From Hydrogenophaga sp. (GTDB lineage Bacteria > Pseudomonadota > Gammaproteobacteria > Burkholderiales > Burkholderiaceae_C), in assembly GCA_018993155.1 (NCBI GenBank), contig JAGKSX010000075.1, positions 1-34,770 on the forward strand: DNA of 34,770 bases. The letters are read 5' to 3'. Below are positions 1 to 7,275 of this stretch, piece by piece. Numbering within the stretch: the stretch's first letter is position 1; every line of letters begins with the position of its first letter. The notes beneath the pieces are model-generated. The model was not told the DNA's origin. It did not search any database and saw only the letters and a list, made by a program, of their open reading frames with translations. A program made the translations under genes and the position numbers.

Positions 1-120
1 CGGGTCCAGGGCCTGCGCGGCCGGGGGGCCGGACCCCTGGGAAAGGGGGCCCGGTTGGCTTTTGCCCGCCCCCCGGTTGGCGCCCGCCCCCCCCCGGGGG
101 CCCCCCCGCCGGTAGCCGGC
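1..120. other. Probable error-rich contig end
   Basis: This stretch is full of G and C runs. Read on the minus strand it remains in frame with the hydantoinase, and several invariant-looking residues are replaced by Gly, Arg or Ala through changes of A/T to G/C. For example, the position where the family has Ala-Cys-Tyr reads Ala-Gly-Tyr, and the usual Thr-x-Thr-Asp-Ala-Asn stretch reads Gly-Gly-Ala-Gly-Ala-Asn. The frame is not broken. This fits low-quality base calls biased to G at the end of an assembly better than biology. The family comparison is from memory. Confidence 0.6.
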
Positions 121-1179
121 CGGGCCTGGGTTGGCCCCCGCGCTCGGGGGCCCCCCGCGAAAGCGCGAACCGTCGAACGCCAGGATGGAGCCCCCCCCCG
201 CCGCCACCGTGTGGATGCTCATCATCGGCGCGCGCATGCGCACGCCCGCCACCTGGGTCTCGAACTCGCGCTCGAACTCGCCCGCGTAGTGCGACACGTC
301 GGTGGACGTGCCGCCCATGTCGAAGCCGATCACCTTGCCGTGGCCCGCCAGGCCCGCCGTGCGGGCCATGCCCACGATGCCACCGGCCGGGCCGGAAAGG
401 ATCGCGTCCTTGCCCTGGAAGGCGTGGGCATCGGTCAGGCCACCCGAGGACTGCATGAAGAACAGCTTCACGCCCGGCATCTCGGCGGCCACCTGCTCCA
501 CGTAGCGGCGCAGGATGGGCGAGAGGTAGGCATCGACCACCGTGGTGTCCCCCCGGCTCACGAACTTCATCATGGGGCTGGTGCCGTGTGAGCTGCTCAC
601 CTGCGTGAAGCCCGCCTCGCGCGCCAGCCGCTCTGCCGCCGCCTCGTGCGCGGTGAAGCGGTAGCCGTGCATGAACACGATGGCCACGCTGCGCAAGCCG
701 CGCGCAAACGCCGCCTGCAGGTCGGTGCGCAACGAAGCTTCGTCCAGCGGCTGCAGCACCTCGCCGTGCGCGGCCATGCGCTCCTGCGCCTCGATCACCT
801 CGGCGTAGAGCAGCTCGGGCAGCACGATGCGGCGGTCGAACAGGCGCGGCCGGTTCTGGTACGCGATGCGCAGCGCATCGCGGAAACCGCGCGTGGTCAC
901 CAGCAGCGTCGGCTCGCCCTTGCGCTCCAGCAGGGCGTTCGTGGCCACCGTGGTGCCCATCTTCACGCACTCGACCTGCTCGGGCGTCACCGGCTCGCCG
1001 GCCTTGAGCCCGAGCAGGTGGCGGATGCCGGCCACCGCCGCGTCGCGGTACTGCTCCGGGTTTTCAGAGAGCAGCTTGTGCGTGACCAGGGTGCCGTCGG
1101 GCCGCTTGGCCACGATGTCGGTGAAGGTGCCGCCCCGGTCGATCCAGAACTGCCAGCGAGGGTCAGAGGAAGAAGACAT
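1..1179 (-). CDS. hyuA: Hydantoinase/5-oxoprolinase subunit A (HyuA type), 3' end outside window
   Basis: The start is ATG at 1179-1177 with a GGAG ribosome site about 8 bases upstream. 393 codons are visible and the frame stays open to the window edge, so the C-terminal part is missing (family members are usually about 650-700 residues). The N-terminus has the ATPase-like motif [11 protein letters not shown], then [16 protein letters not shown], and further on [12 protein letters not shown] and [12 protein letters not shown], all typical of the HyuA/oxoprolinase A family. These enzymes carry out ATP-dependent opening of hydantoin-like or 5-oxoproline rings together with a B subunit, which would lie to the left outside the window. 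The exact substrate cannot be told. The gene lies downstream of a MarR-like gene on the same strand and diverges from a TRAP transporter, so it may act on the imported compound. The last ~40 visible codons hold apparent sequencing errors. Confidence 0.9.
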   Translation of the reverse strand, partial: MSSSSDPRWQFWIDRGGTFTDIVAKRPDGTLVTHKLLSENPEQYRDAAVAGIRHLLGLKAGEPVTPEQVECVKMGTTVATNALLERKGEPTLLVTTRGFRDALRIAYQNRPRLFDRRIVLPELLYAEVIEAQERMAAHGEVLQPLDEASLRTDLQAAFARGLRSVAIVFMHGYRFTAHEAAAERLAREAGFTQVSSSHGTSPMMKFVSRGDTTVVDAYLSPILRRYVEQVAAEMPGVKLFFMQSSGGLTDAHAFQGKDAILSGPAGGIVGMARTAGLAGHGKVIGFDMGGTSTDVSHYAGEFEREFETQVAGVRMRAPMMSIHTVAAGGGSILAFDGSRFRGGPPSAGANPGPAGYRRGGPRGGAGANRGAGKSQPGPLSQGSGPPAAQALDP

Positions 1180-1221
1180 TCTTGAATCTCCAAAATCGGA
1201 AGAGCGCAGACACCGAGTCAA

Positions 1222-1301
1222 GGGGGCCGCGGAACTGGCTTCGCCAGGCCGCTGGCACCGCCCCCTGGAGGGGGTGACGCGCCGAAGGCGCGGCGCGGGG
1301 G
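1222..1301 (-). repeat. Three-hairpin intercistronic repeat, copy A
   Basis: About 75-80 bases lie directly after the stop of the MarR-like gene (5 bases away) and before the hydantoinase gene. It matches 20698-20772 almost base for base, with a few substitutions and small indels. In transcription order of the upstream gene it contains a GCGC-rich hairpin, a C5/G5 hairpin and a CTGGC/GCCAG hairpin. It is not followed by a T-run, so it is not a classic intrinsic terminator. It could modulate mRNA stability or partial termination between the two genes. No transposase or target duplication was seen. Confidence 0.8.
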
Positions 1302-1305
1302 TGAA

Positions 1306-1845
1306 TCACAATGACGCAGCGGAGCGCGCGGCCTGGTCGTAGATGCCGGAGAGCACGCGCAGCAGGCGCGCGAGCTGGCCGATGTCGTGGTTGAGCGCGT
1401 CGTCCGCCTTGAGCGCATCGATCAGGCAGGTCTCGCGGATCTCGCGGTAGCGCGTCACGTACCCCTTGCCCGCCTCGGTGGGCGCGTAGGTCACGTCCTT
1501 GCCGTTCTTGCTCGACTCCACCATGCCCAGGCTCTGCAGCTTCTTGAGCGAGTAGTTGACGAGGTGCGTGTCCTCCACGTTCATGATGAAGGCGATGTCG
1601 GCCAGGCGCTTGTCGCGCGCGCGGTGCGAGACGTGGTGCAGCACCAGCACGTCCAGCGCGGTGAGGTCCTTCAGCCCGGCGGCGCTCATGCAGTGCACCA
1701 CCCAGCGGTGGAAGGCATTGCCGGCCACGATCAGGCCGAACTCGAACTCGCTCATCTCCGCGCTGCGCGGCGACACCAGGTGCGCGGAAGACACGATGGG
1801 CGAAGCCGGCGGCGTTGGCTTGGCACTTGCTTTGGAACGGGCCAT
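1306..1845 (-). CDS. MarR-like winged-helix transcriptional regulator
   Basis: This 179-residue protein has a conserved core starting near residue 30 (MSEFEFGLIVAGNAFHRW), followed by a winged-helix region with LTALDVLVLHHVSHRARDKR, a recognition-helix stretch around NVEDTHLVNYSLKKL and a wing near SSKNGKDVTYAPTEAGK. This layout and length fit MarR/HTH_27 regulators, dimeric DNA-binding proteins often controlled by small ligands. It is transcribed with the hydantoinase gene (126 bases between) and diverges from the TRAP genes, so it probably controls both in response to the imported substrate or a metabolite. The start at 1845 lacks a clear ribosome site; the internal Met codon just before SEFEFG is an alternative. 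Confidence 0.85.
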   Translation of the reverse strand: MARSKASAKPTPPASPIVSSAHLVSPRSAEMSEFEFGLIVAGNAFHRWVVHCMSAAGLKDLTALDVLVLHHVSHRARDKRLADIAFIMNVEDTHLVNYSLKKLQSLGMVESSKNGKDVTYAPTEAGKGYVTRYREIRETCLIDALKADDALNHDIGQLARLLRVLSGIYDQAARSAASL

Positions 1846-1876
1846 GGCGGAAAGTCTGCGTCGTTTCGGTGCGCCG

Positions 1877-1920
1877 GAGTTTAGGCTTTATGTTGACGAT
1901 TTGCCAACGATTTATTGACA
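1877..1920. promoter_or_regulatory. Divergent control region with candidate MarR-type operator
   Basis: The imperfect inverted repeat GTTGACGATTTGCCAAC (1892-1908) overlaps a direct repeat of ACGATTT. On the minus strand TTGGCA (1907-1902) and TAAACT (1883-1878), 18 bases apart, could be the -35 and -10 of the MarR-like gene. On the plus strand TTGACA (1915-1920) is a good -35 for the TRAP genes, but its -10 is poor. The AT-rich character contrasts with the flanking genes. A regulator bound to the dyad would cover both start regions. The binding protein is inferred from position only. Confidence 0.4.
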
Positions 1921-2021
1921 TTCAGGGAAAGTACCGATCACACTTCATCCACTCGCCGATAGAGTCCACCGAGCCGCAACCGCTGCTCGATCCGTGTCCC
2001 ACCCCCACCTGGAGCCCCAAG

Positions 2022-2996
2022 ATGAAACGTCGCCTGTTCAGCCTTTCCGTGGCCGCGGCCACCGTGGCCATGAGCCTCCCCGCCCTGGCCCAGACCAAAT
2101 GGGATCTGCCGGCGGCCTACCCCGCCACCAACTTCCACACCGTCAACCTCACGGCCTTCGCCAACGACGTGGACAAGGCCACCGGCGGCAAACTCAAGAT
2201 CACGGTGCACGCAGGCGCCTCGCTGTTCAAGGCACCCGAGATCAAGCGCGCGGTGCAGGGCGGGCAGGCGCAGATCGGCGAGATCCTGATGGCCAACTTC
2301 CAGAACGAATGGCAACTGTTCGGCGCCGATGGCCTGCCTTTCCTGGCCGACAGCTACGACGCCTCCATGAAGCTCTACAAGGCGCAGAAGCCGCTGCTGG
2401 AGAAGAAATTCGCCGAGCAGGGCATGGTGCTGCTCTACGCCGTGGCCTGGCCGCCGCAGGGCCTGTACAGCAAGCAGCCGATCAACAGCGCGGCCGACCT
2501 CAAGGGCAGCAAGTGGCGCGCGTACAGCCCGGCCACCGCGCGCATCGCCGAACTGGTGGGTGCACAGCCCGTCACCGTGCAGGCCGCCGAACTCTCTCAG
2601 GCCCTGGCCACCGGCGTCGTCGAGACCAACATGACCTCCGGCGCCACCGGGGTGGACAGCAAGCTCTACGAGCACCTGAAGTTCTACTACGACGTGCAGG
2701 CCTGGCTGCCCAAGAACGCCGTGTTCGCCAACAAGAAAGCCTTCGACGCGCTCGACAAACCCTCGCAGGACGCGCTGCTCAAGGCCGCCGCCGACGCCGA
2801 AACGCGCGGCTGGGCCGAATCGCAGAAGGTCAACACCGACACCCTGGCCACCCTCAAGGCACGCGGCATGACCGTGGCGCCGCCGTCGGCACAGCTCAAA
2901 GCCGACCTGCAGAAGGTGGGCGAGACCATGCTCAAGGAATGGCAGGACAAGGCCGGCCCGGAAGGCAAGACCCTGATCGACACCTACAAGCGCTGA
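2022..2996 (+). CDS. dctP: TRAP transporter substrate-binding protein (DctP family)
   Basis: The 324-residue protein starts at ATG 2022, preceded by GGAG 7 bases away. Residues 1-23 form a Sec signal peptide (MKRR, hydrophobic core, cleavage after ALA), so the product is periplasmic. The mature protein has DctP family features: KITVHAGASLFKAPEIKRAV, the Arg-containing segment KWRAYSPATARIAELVGAQP that in this family usually holds the carboxylate-binding Arg, and QALATGVVETNMTSG. It captures an organic acid or similar solute and hands it to the membrane subunits encoded next. The ligand cannot be read from sequence. The gene stops 7 bases before dctQ and is clearly co-transcribed with it. Confidence 0.93.
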   Translation: MKRRLFSLSVAAATVAMSLPALAQTKWDLPAAYPATNFHTVNLTAFANDVDKATGGKLKITVHAGASLFKAPEIKRAVQGGQAQIGEILMANFQNEWQLFGADGLPFLADSYDASMKLYKAQKPLLEKKFAEQGMVLLYAVAWPPQGLYSKQPINSAADLKGSKWRAYSPATARIAELVGAQPVTVQAAELSQALATGVVETNMTSGATGVDSKLYEHLKFYYDVQAWLPKNAVFANKKAFDALDKPSQDALLKAAADAETRGWAESQKVNTDTLATLKARGMTVAPPSAQLKADLQKVGETMLKEWQDKAGPEGKTLIDTYKR

Positions 2997-3003
2997 CCCC
3001 ACC

Positions 3004-3573
3004 ATGACGCTGGATGCACCGGCCGCTGCGCGCGGCCCCGTGAGGCGCGCGCTGGACGGCCTGTACGCACTGGGGGGCGGCCTGGCCGCCCTGTGCGTGC
3101 TGGGCATCCTCGTGCTGATGGTCTGGGCGTCCCTGGGCCGCCTGCTCGAATGGCGCGTGTCCTGGGTCAACGACGTGGTGGCCTGGCTCTGCGCCGCCGC
3201 CGCGTTTCTGGGCATGGCCTACAGCTTTCGCAATGGCGATTTCGTGCGCGTCACGCTGCTGCTGGAAGTGGCCAGCCCGCGCGTGCGCCCCTGGCTGGAG
3301 GTGTTCGCCCTCGCGGTGGCCACCGCCATGGTGAGCTACCTCGGGTATTGGGCCGCGCTGTTCACCTACGAAAGCTATGTCTTCAACGACATCGCGAACA
3401 ACATGGTCGCGATCCCGATCTGGATCCCGCAGATGAGCGTGGTGGTAGGCACGGCCATCCTGATCATCGCGGCGCTGGACGAATGCGTCACCGTGCTGCG
3501 CGGCGGCCGGCCGAGTTATGTGGTGCGTGTCGAAGAGCGGCACGCGCGCGGTGATTTTTCCGAGGAGCTGTGA
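3004..3573 (+). CDS. dctQ: TRAP transporter small membrane subunit (DctQ family)
   Basis: This 189-residue membrane protein has four predicted hydrophobic segments, roughly residues 17-40, 52-72, 95-117 and 140-160. It carries the DctQ hallmark FLGMAYSFRNGDFVRVTLLLE and the late segment NMVAIPIWIPQMSVVVGTAIL. It pairs with DctM to form the sodium-driven TRAP permease. It follows dctP by 7 bases, and its TGA is immediately followed by the dctM ATG. GAGGAG at its own 3' end (3562-3567) serves as the dctM ribosome site. The three genes form one operon. Confidence 0.93.
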   Translation: MTLDAPAAARGPVRRALDGLYALGGGLAALCVLGILVLMVWASLGRLLEWRVSWVNDVVAWLCAAAAFLGMAYSFRNGDFVRVTLLLEVASPRVRPWLEVFALAVATAMVSYLGYWAALFTYESYVFNDIANNMVAIPIWIPQMSVVVGTAILIIAALDECVTVLRGGRPSYVVRVEERHARGDFSEEL

Positions 3574-4884
3574 ATGGGCCTGCTTGAAATCGGGGCCCTG
3601 CTGCTCTTCATTCTGTTGCTGATGCTCAGCGGCGGCGTCTGGATCGCCATGACGCTGGCCATCGTGGGTTGGGTCGGCCAGGCCTTCTTCACCACCACCC
3701 TGCCCGGCAAGAACCTCTTCACCGCGTTCTGGGAAACCACCGCCAGCTGGGAACTCGCGGCCCTGCCGCTGTTCATCTGGATGGGCGAGATCCTCTACCG
3801 CACCCGCCTGTCCGAACAGATGTTCGACGGCCTCTCGCCCTGGCTCTCGCGCGTGCCCGGCCGCTTGATGCACACCACCGTGCTGGGCTGCGGCATCTTC
3901 GGCTCGGTCTCCGGCTCCTCTGCCGCCACCTGCGCCACCATCGCCAAGGTCGCCCTGCCCGAGCTGGACAAGCGCGGCTACGACCGCAACCTCGCGCTCG
4001 GCTCGCTGGCCGCCGCCGGCGGCCTGGGCATCCTGATCCCGCCGTCCATCACCATGGTGGTCTACGCCGTGGCGGCCGACGCCAGCGTGATCCGCCTCTT
4101 CCTCGCCGGCTTCCTCCCGGGCTTCTTGCTGATGGGCCTGTTCTCCGGCTACATCATCTGGTGGAGCCTGCGCAACCCCGACAAGGTGCCGCCGGCCGAA
4201 GCCCCCACCACCTTCGCCGAGAAGCTGCGGCGCTCGGGCAGCCTCATTCCCTGCGGCCTGCTCATCGTCTTCATCGTCTGGGTGCTGGTCTCCGGCATTG
4301 CCACCGCCACCGAATGCGCGGCCTACGGCGTGGTGGGCTCGCTCGCCATCGCCGCCGCCAGCCGGGCGCTCACCTGGCGCAACTTCTGGCAGGGCCTCAC
4401 CGGCGCCACGCGGGTGAGCTGCATGATCATGTTCATCCTCGCGGGCGCGGCCTTCCTCACCAAGACCATGGCCTTCACCGGCATCCCGCGCGAGCTTGCC
4501 GAGCTGGTCGAGCGCCTGGACCTCTCGCCCTACGGCCTCATCTTCGTGCTGGTGATCGTCTACCTCGTGCTCGGCGCCGCGCTCGACGGCATCAGCATGA
4601 TCGTGCTCACCGCCGCCGTGGTGCTGCCCATGGTGCAACAGGCCGGCTTCGACCTCGTGTGGTTCGGCATCTTCATCATCATGCTGATCGAGATCGCGGA
4701 GATCACACCACCGGTGGGCTTCAACCTCTTCGTGCTGCAGAACATGACCGGCATTGACAGCAACCGCATCGCGCGGGTCACGCTGCCTTTCTTCGCCTGC
4801 ATGATCCTGGCCATCGCGCTCATCACGGTCTTCCCCTCCATCGTCACCGTGCTGCCCGACCTCTTCATGGGGAAAGAGTTGTAA
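3574..4884 (+). CDS. dctM: TRAP transporter large membrane subunit (DctM family)
   Basis: This 436-residue protein is mostly hydrophobic helices. The DctM signatures are visible: FGSVSGSSAATCATIAKVA, LGSLAAAGGLGILIPPS, TATECAAYGVVGS and EIAEITPPVGFNLFVLQN. This is the transport subunit that moves the solute across the inner membrane using the sodium gradient. Length and motif order are normal and the gene looks intact. It is the last gene of the dctPQM operon; a strong hairpin with a T-run follows 38 bases after the stop. The divergent MarR-like gene is the likely regulator. Confidence 0.94.
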   Translation: MGLLEIGALLLFILLLMLSGGVWIAMTLAIVGWVGQAFFTTTLPGKNLFTAFWETTASWELAALPLFIWMGEILYRTRLSEQMFDGLSPWLSRVPGRLMHTTVLGCGIFGSVSGSSAATCATIAKVALPELDKRGYDRNLALGSLAAAGGLGILIPPSITMVVYAVAADASVIRLFLAGFLPGFLLMGLFSGYIIWWSLRNPDKVPPAEAPTTFAEKLRRSGSLIPCGLLIVFIVWVLVSGIATATECAAYGVVGSLAIAAASRALTWRNFWQGLTGATRVSCMIMFILAGAAFLTKTMAFTGIPRELAELVERLDLSPYGLIFVLVIVYLVLGAALDGISMIVLTAAVVLPMVQQAGFDLVWFGIFIIMLIEIAEITPPVGFNLFVLQNMTGIDSNRIARVTLPFFACMILAIALITVFPSIVTVLPDLFMGKEL

Positions 4885-4922
4885 CAGAGGCCGAAACCCG
4901 CATCCTCTACACTGACGCATTC

Positions 4923-4953
4923 CCGCCGCCACCGTGCGGCGGTTTGCTTTTTT
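4923..4953 (+). terminator. Intrinsic terminator between dctM and rdgC
   Basis: CCGCCGC (4923-4929), a 6-base loop and GCGGCGG (4936-4942) form a 7-bp GC stem, followed by a T-rich tract TTTGCTTTTTT (4943-4953). It would end transcription of the TRAP operon. It lies only a few bases before the rdgC ribosome site, so an rdgC promoter upstream of it would produce a leader carrying this hairpin. Confidence 0.8.
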
Positions 4954-4968
4954 CCCGAGGAAATTCCC

Positions 4969-5961
4969 GTGTTCAAGAATGTGACGATCTACCGCATCGC
5001 GCCCGGCTGGGAAGCGACGCTGGAAGACATGGAAGCTGCGCTGGACGCGGCCCGTTTCGTGCCCTGCGGCGCCACGCAGGACAAGGCCGTCGGCTGGATC
5101 GAGCCACGCGGCGAGGCCCACGGCCCACTGGTGGAATCGGTGGCCGGCCAGCGCATCCTGAAACTGCAGATCGAGACCAAGGGCGTGCCCGGCTCGGTCG
5201 TCAAGAAAAAGGCCCAGGAAGAAGCCGACCACATCGAGGCCACCACCGGCCGCAAACCCGGCAAGAAGGAAACCAAGGCGCTGCGCGAAGACGCGCTGCT
5301 GGCCCTGCTGCCCCAGGCCTTCGCGCGCCAGATGACGGTGTGGGTCTGGATCGACCTGAAGAACGGCTGGCTCGTCACCGACGCCAGCAGCCAGGGCAAG
5401 CTCGACGAGGTCGTCACCGCCCTGGTGCGCGCCTTCGATGGCCTGGCCGTCACGTTGCTGCAGACCGCCGTGACGCCACAGACCGCCATGACGCAATGGC
5501 TCTCGGCCACCACGCCCGACGAATGGCCCGGTGGCTTCGCGGTGGAGCGCGAATGCGAACTCAAGTCCGGCGACGAGGAAAAATCGGCCGTGAAATTCAC
5601 GCGCCACAACCTCGCCACCGACGAGGTGCGCAAGCACATCACCGAAGGCAAGCTGCCCACCCGCCTGGCCATGAGCTGGGAAGGCCGCATCGGCTTCACG
5701 CTCACCGAATCGCTGCAGGTCAAGAAGATCAACTTCCTGGAAGGCGTGTTCGACGGCCGGCCCGATGAAGGCGAGAACGGCTTCGACGCCGACGTGGCCC
5801 TGTCCACCGGCGAGCTGCAGAAACTCATCCCCGAACTCATCGAAGCCCTGGGCGGCGAGATGGCCTTCGGCGCCGCTGCCGACAGCGAGCCTTCGGCGCC
5901 GGCACCTGCCGCGCGCGAAGCCGTCACCGCCGACGCGGACGACGACGGCCCGCCGTTCTGA
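4969..5961 (+). CDS. rdgC: Recombination-associated protein RdgC
   Basis: This 330-residue protein starts at GTG 4969 after GAGGAAA, beginning MFKNVTIYRI, a typical RdgC N-terminus. Family features include GWIEPRGEAHGPLVESVAGQ, the Lys-rich stretch with GRKPGKKETKALREDALLAL near residues 93-115, and the C-terminal KKINFLEGVFDG. RdgC is a cytoplasmic ring-forming DNA-binding protein that limits RecA loading and affects recombination and replication restart. The C-terminal ~30 residues are a low-complexity Ala/Pro/Asp tail. crcB follows 26 bases later and is probably co-transcribed, without obvious functional connection. Confidence 0.96.
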   Translation: MFKNVTIYRIAPGWEATLEDMEAALDAARFVPCGATQDKAVGWIEPRGEAHGPLVESVAGQRILKLQIETKGVPGSVVKKKAQEEADHIEATTGRKPGKKETKALREDALLALLPQAFARQMTVWVWIDLKNGWLVTDASSQGKLDEVVTALVRAFDGLAVTLLQTAVTPQTAMTQWLSATTPDEWPGGFAVERECELKSGDEEKSAVKFTRHNLATDEVRKHITEGKLPTRLAMSWEGRIGFTLTESLQVKKINFLEGVFDGRPDEGENGFDADVALSTGELQKLIPELIEALGGEMAFGAAADSEPSAPAPAAREAVTADADDDGPPF

Positions 5962-5987
5962 TCCTCTTTCGCTGAAGCGCGATCCCC

Positions 5988-6371
5988 ATGCACAGCGTCA
6001 TCGCCATCTCCCTCGGTGCCGTGCTGGGCGCGCTGGCCCGATGGCGCCTGAGCCTGTGGCTCAACCAGGGTGCGGCCATCCTGCCCTGGGGCACGCTGGC
6101 GGCCAACTGGATCGGCGCCTACATCGTGGGCGTGGCCGTGGTGTTCTTCCAGAGCCAGACGCAGATCGACCCGGTCTGGCGGCTCGCGGTCATCACCGGT
6201 TTCCTCGGTGCGCTGACCACCTTCTCCACCTTCTCGGCCGAAGTCATCGCCATGCTGCAGCACGGCCGCCTCGCGCTCGCCCTCGGCACGGCCGGCCTGC
6301 ACCTGATGGGCTCGCTGCTGCTCACCTGGGTGGGCATGCGCACGGCCGCGATCTGGTTCACCCCAGCCTAG
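5988..6371 (+). CDS. crcB: Fluoride efflux channel CrcB (Fluc)
   Basis: This 127-residue protein has four hydrophobic segments and the Fluc motifs GAVLGALARW (residues 10-19), GTLAANWIGAYIVG (35-48, with the channel Asn) and TGFLGALTTFSTFS (70-83, with the Phe and Thr/Ser pore residues). It is a dual-topology dimeric fluoride channel of the inner membrane that protects against fluoride. The leader after rdgC is only 26 bases, too short for a fluoride riboswitch, so control must lie further upstream. The last 14 bases overlap the end of the convergent AraC-type gene. Confidence 0.96.
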   Translation: MHSVIAISLGAVLGALARWRLSLWLNQGAAILPWGTLAANWIGAYIVGVAVVFFQSQTQIDPVWRLAVITGFLGALTTFSTFSAEVIAMLQHGRLALALGTAGLHLMGSLLLTWVGMRTAAIWFTPA

Positions 6372-7275
6372 GCGCGAACTCGCTGCGGTACAGCCCCGGC
6401 GTCATCGCCGTGTGCTGCTTGAACTGCCGGGTGAAGTGGGCCTGGTCCGCGAAGCCGCACACATAACCCACCTGGGCCGTGGGCATGCTGTCCGCCGCCA
6501 GCAGCCGGGCCGCCCCGGCGAGCCGGGCCTTCGATACCAACTGCGTGAAGCTCAGGCCCTGGTCCGCCAGGCGGCGCTGCAGCGTGCGCGGCGACGAGGC
6601 CGCTTCCCGCGCCAGCGCGCCCACCGTCCAGCCCCGCCCCGGGTCGGCGGCGAGCCGGGCCTGGAGGTGGGCGACCCAGCCCTCGGGTGTCGCGGGTCTG
6701 GGTTCGGTCAGCGGACTCTCGGGCCGGGCTTGCCAACGCAACTCCCAGCTCGACACATCGTCCGGCCAGACAGGCGAGCGCCACGCGCGCTGGCTGCGGC
6801 TCCACAGCGCTTGCCCGATGGGCCGGGCCTGCACACCCGGTGTGCGCAGGTATTCGCACAGCGCTACCAGAAAGCCGAACACCAGCAGGTCTTCGGCCGG
6901 CGTGGGCGGGCGGTGCGCGTCCAGCGACACGTGCCGCAGGCGCAGCAGGCCGGGCTCGGGCTGGCTCACGCGCACGCGGTGGCGCGAATGCACGAAGCGC
7001 TCCAGGCGCTGCCAGCGCTGCAGCAGGTCGGGCGGGTCGCGCGCGAGCGAGAGCGCCAGCAGCAACGGCTCGTCGTCCATGCCGTGCACCGCCTCGCCCA
7101 GCCGCACGATCACGTCCGGCCCATGGGCCTGCCACAGGCGGTCCAGCCAGGCGCGCTTGTCTGCCAGCGGCACGTGCGCGCTGCGCACGGCCGGCGGGCC
7201 ATCGGCCGCCAGGCCTTGCCGCTGCAGGCCGGCGCGCACCAGGCGCAGCATGGCTTCGGAAGCAAAGTCGTTCAT
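6358..7275 (-). CDS. AraC-family transcriptional regulator
   Basis: This 305-residue protein has a C-terminal AraC/XylS DNA-binding domain: the first helix-turn-helix around WTVGALAREAASSPRTLQRR, the second in VGYVCGFADQAHFTRQFK, ending TAMTPGLYRSEF. The N-terminal ~200 residues resemble the arabinose-binding-like (AraC_binding_2/OruR-type) sensor region, with a DxWQAHGPDV-like segment. The ATG (7275-7273) overlaps the TGA of the molybdopterin subunit gene as ATGA, so the two are translationally coupled. The regulator therefore probably controls its own operon in response to the enzyme's substrate or product. Its 3' end overlaps crcB by 14 bases. Confidence 0.9.
   Translation of the reverse strand: MNDFASEAMLRLVRAGLQRQGLAADGPPAVRSAHVPLADKRAWLDRLWQAHGPDVIVRLGEAVHGMDDEPLLLALSLARDPPDLLQRWQRLERFVHSRHRVRVSQPEPGLLRLRHVSLDAHRPPTPAEDLLVFGFLVALCEYLRTPGVQARPIGQALWSRSQRAWRSPVWPDDVSSWELRWQARPESPLTEPRPATPEGWVAHLQARLAADPGRGWTVGALAREAASSPRTLQRRLADQGLSFTQLVSKARLAGAARLLAADSMPTAQVGYVCGFADQAHFTRQFKQHTAMTPGLYRSEFAPRLG

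Noticed and set aside
2932-5637. 901-codon open frame on the minus strand, antisense to dctQ-dctM-rdgC
   Set aside because: The plus-strand genes have clear family motifs. The minus product is Gly/Ala/His/Glu-rich low complexity, typical of a shadow frame in GC-rich DNA.
5962-5987. Fluoride riboswitch before crcB
   Set aside because: Only 26 bases lie between rdgC and crcB, too short for the riboswitch fold, and its conserved core is not seen.
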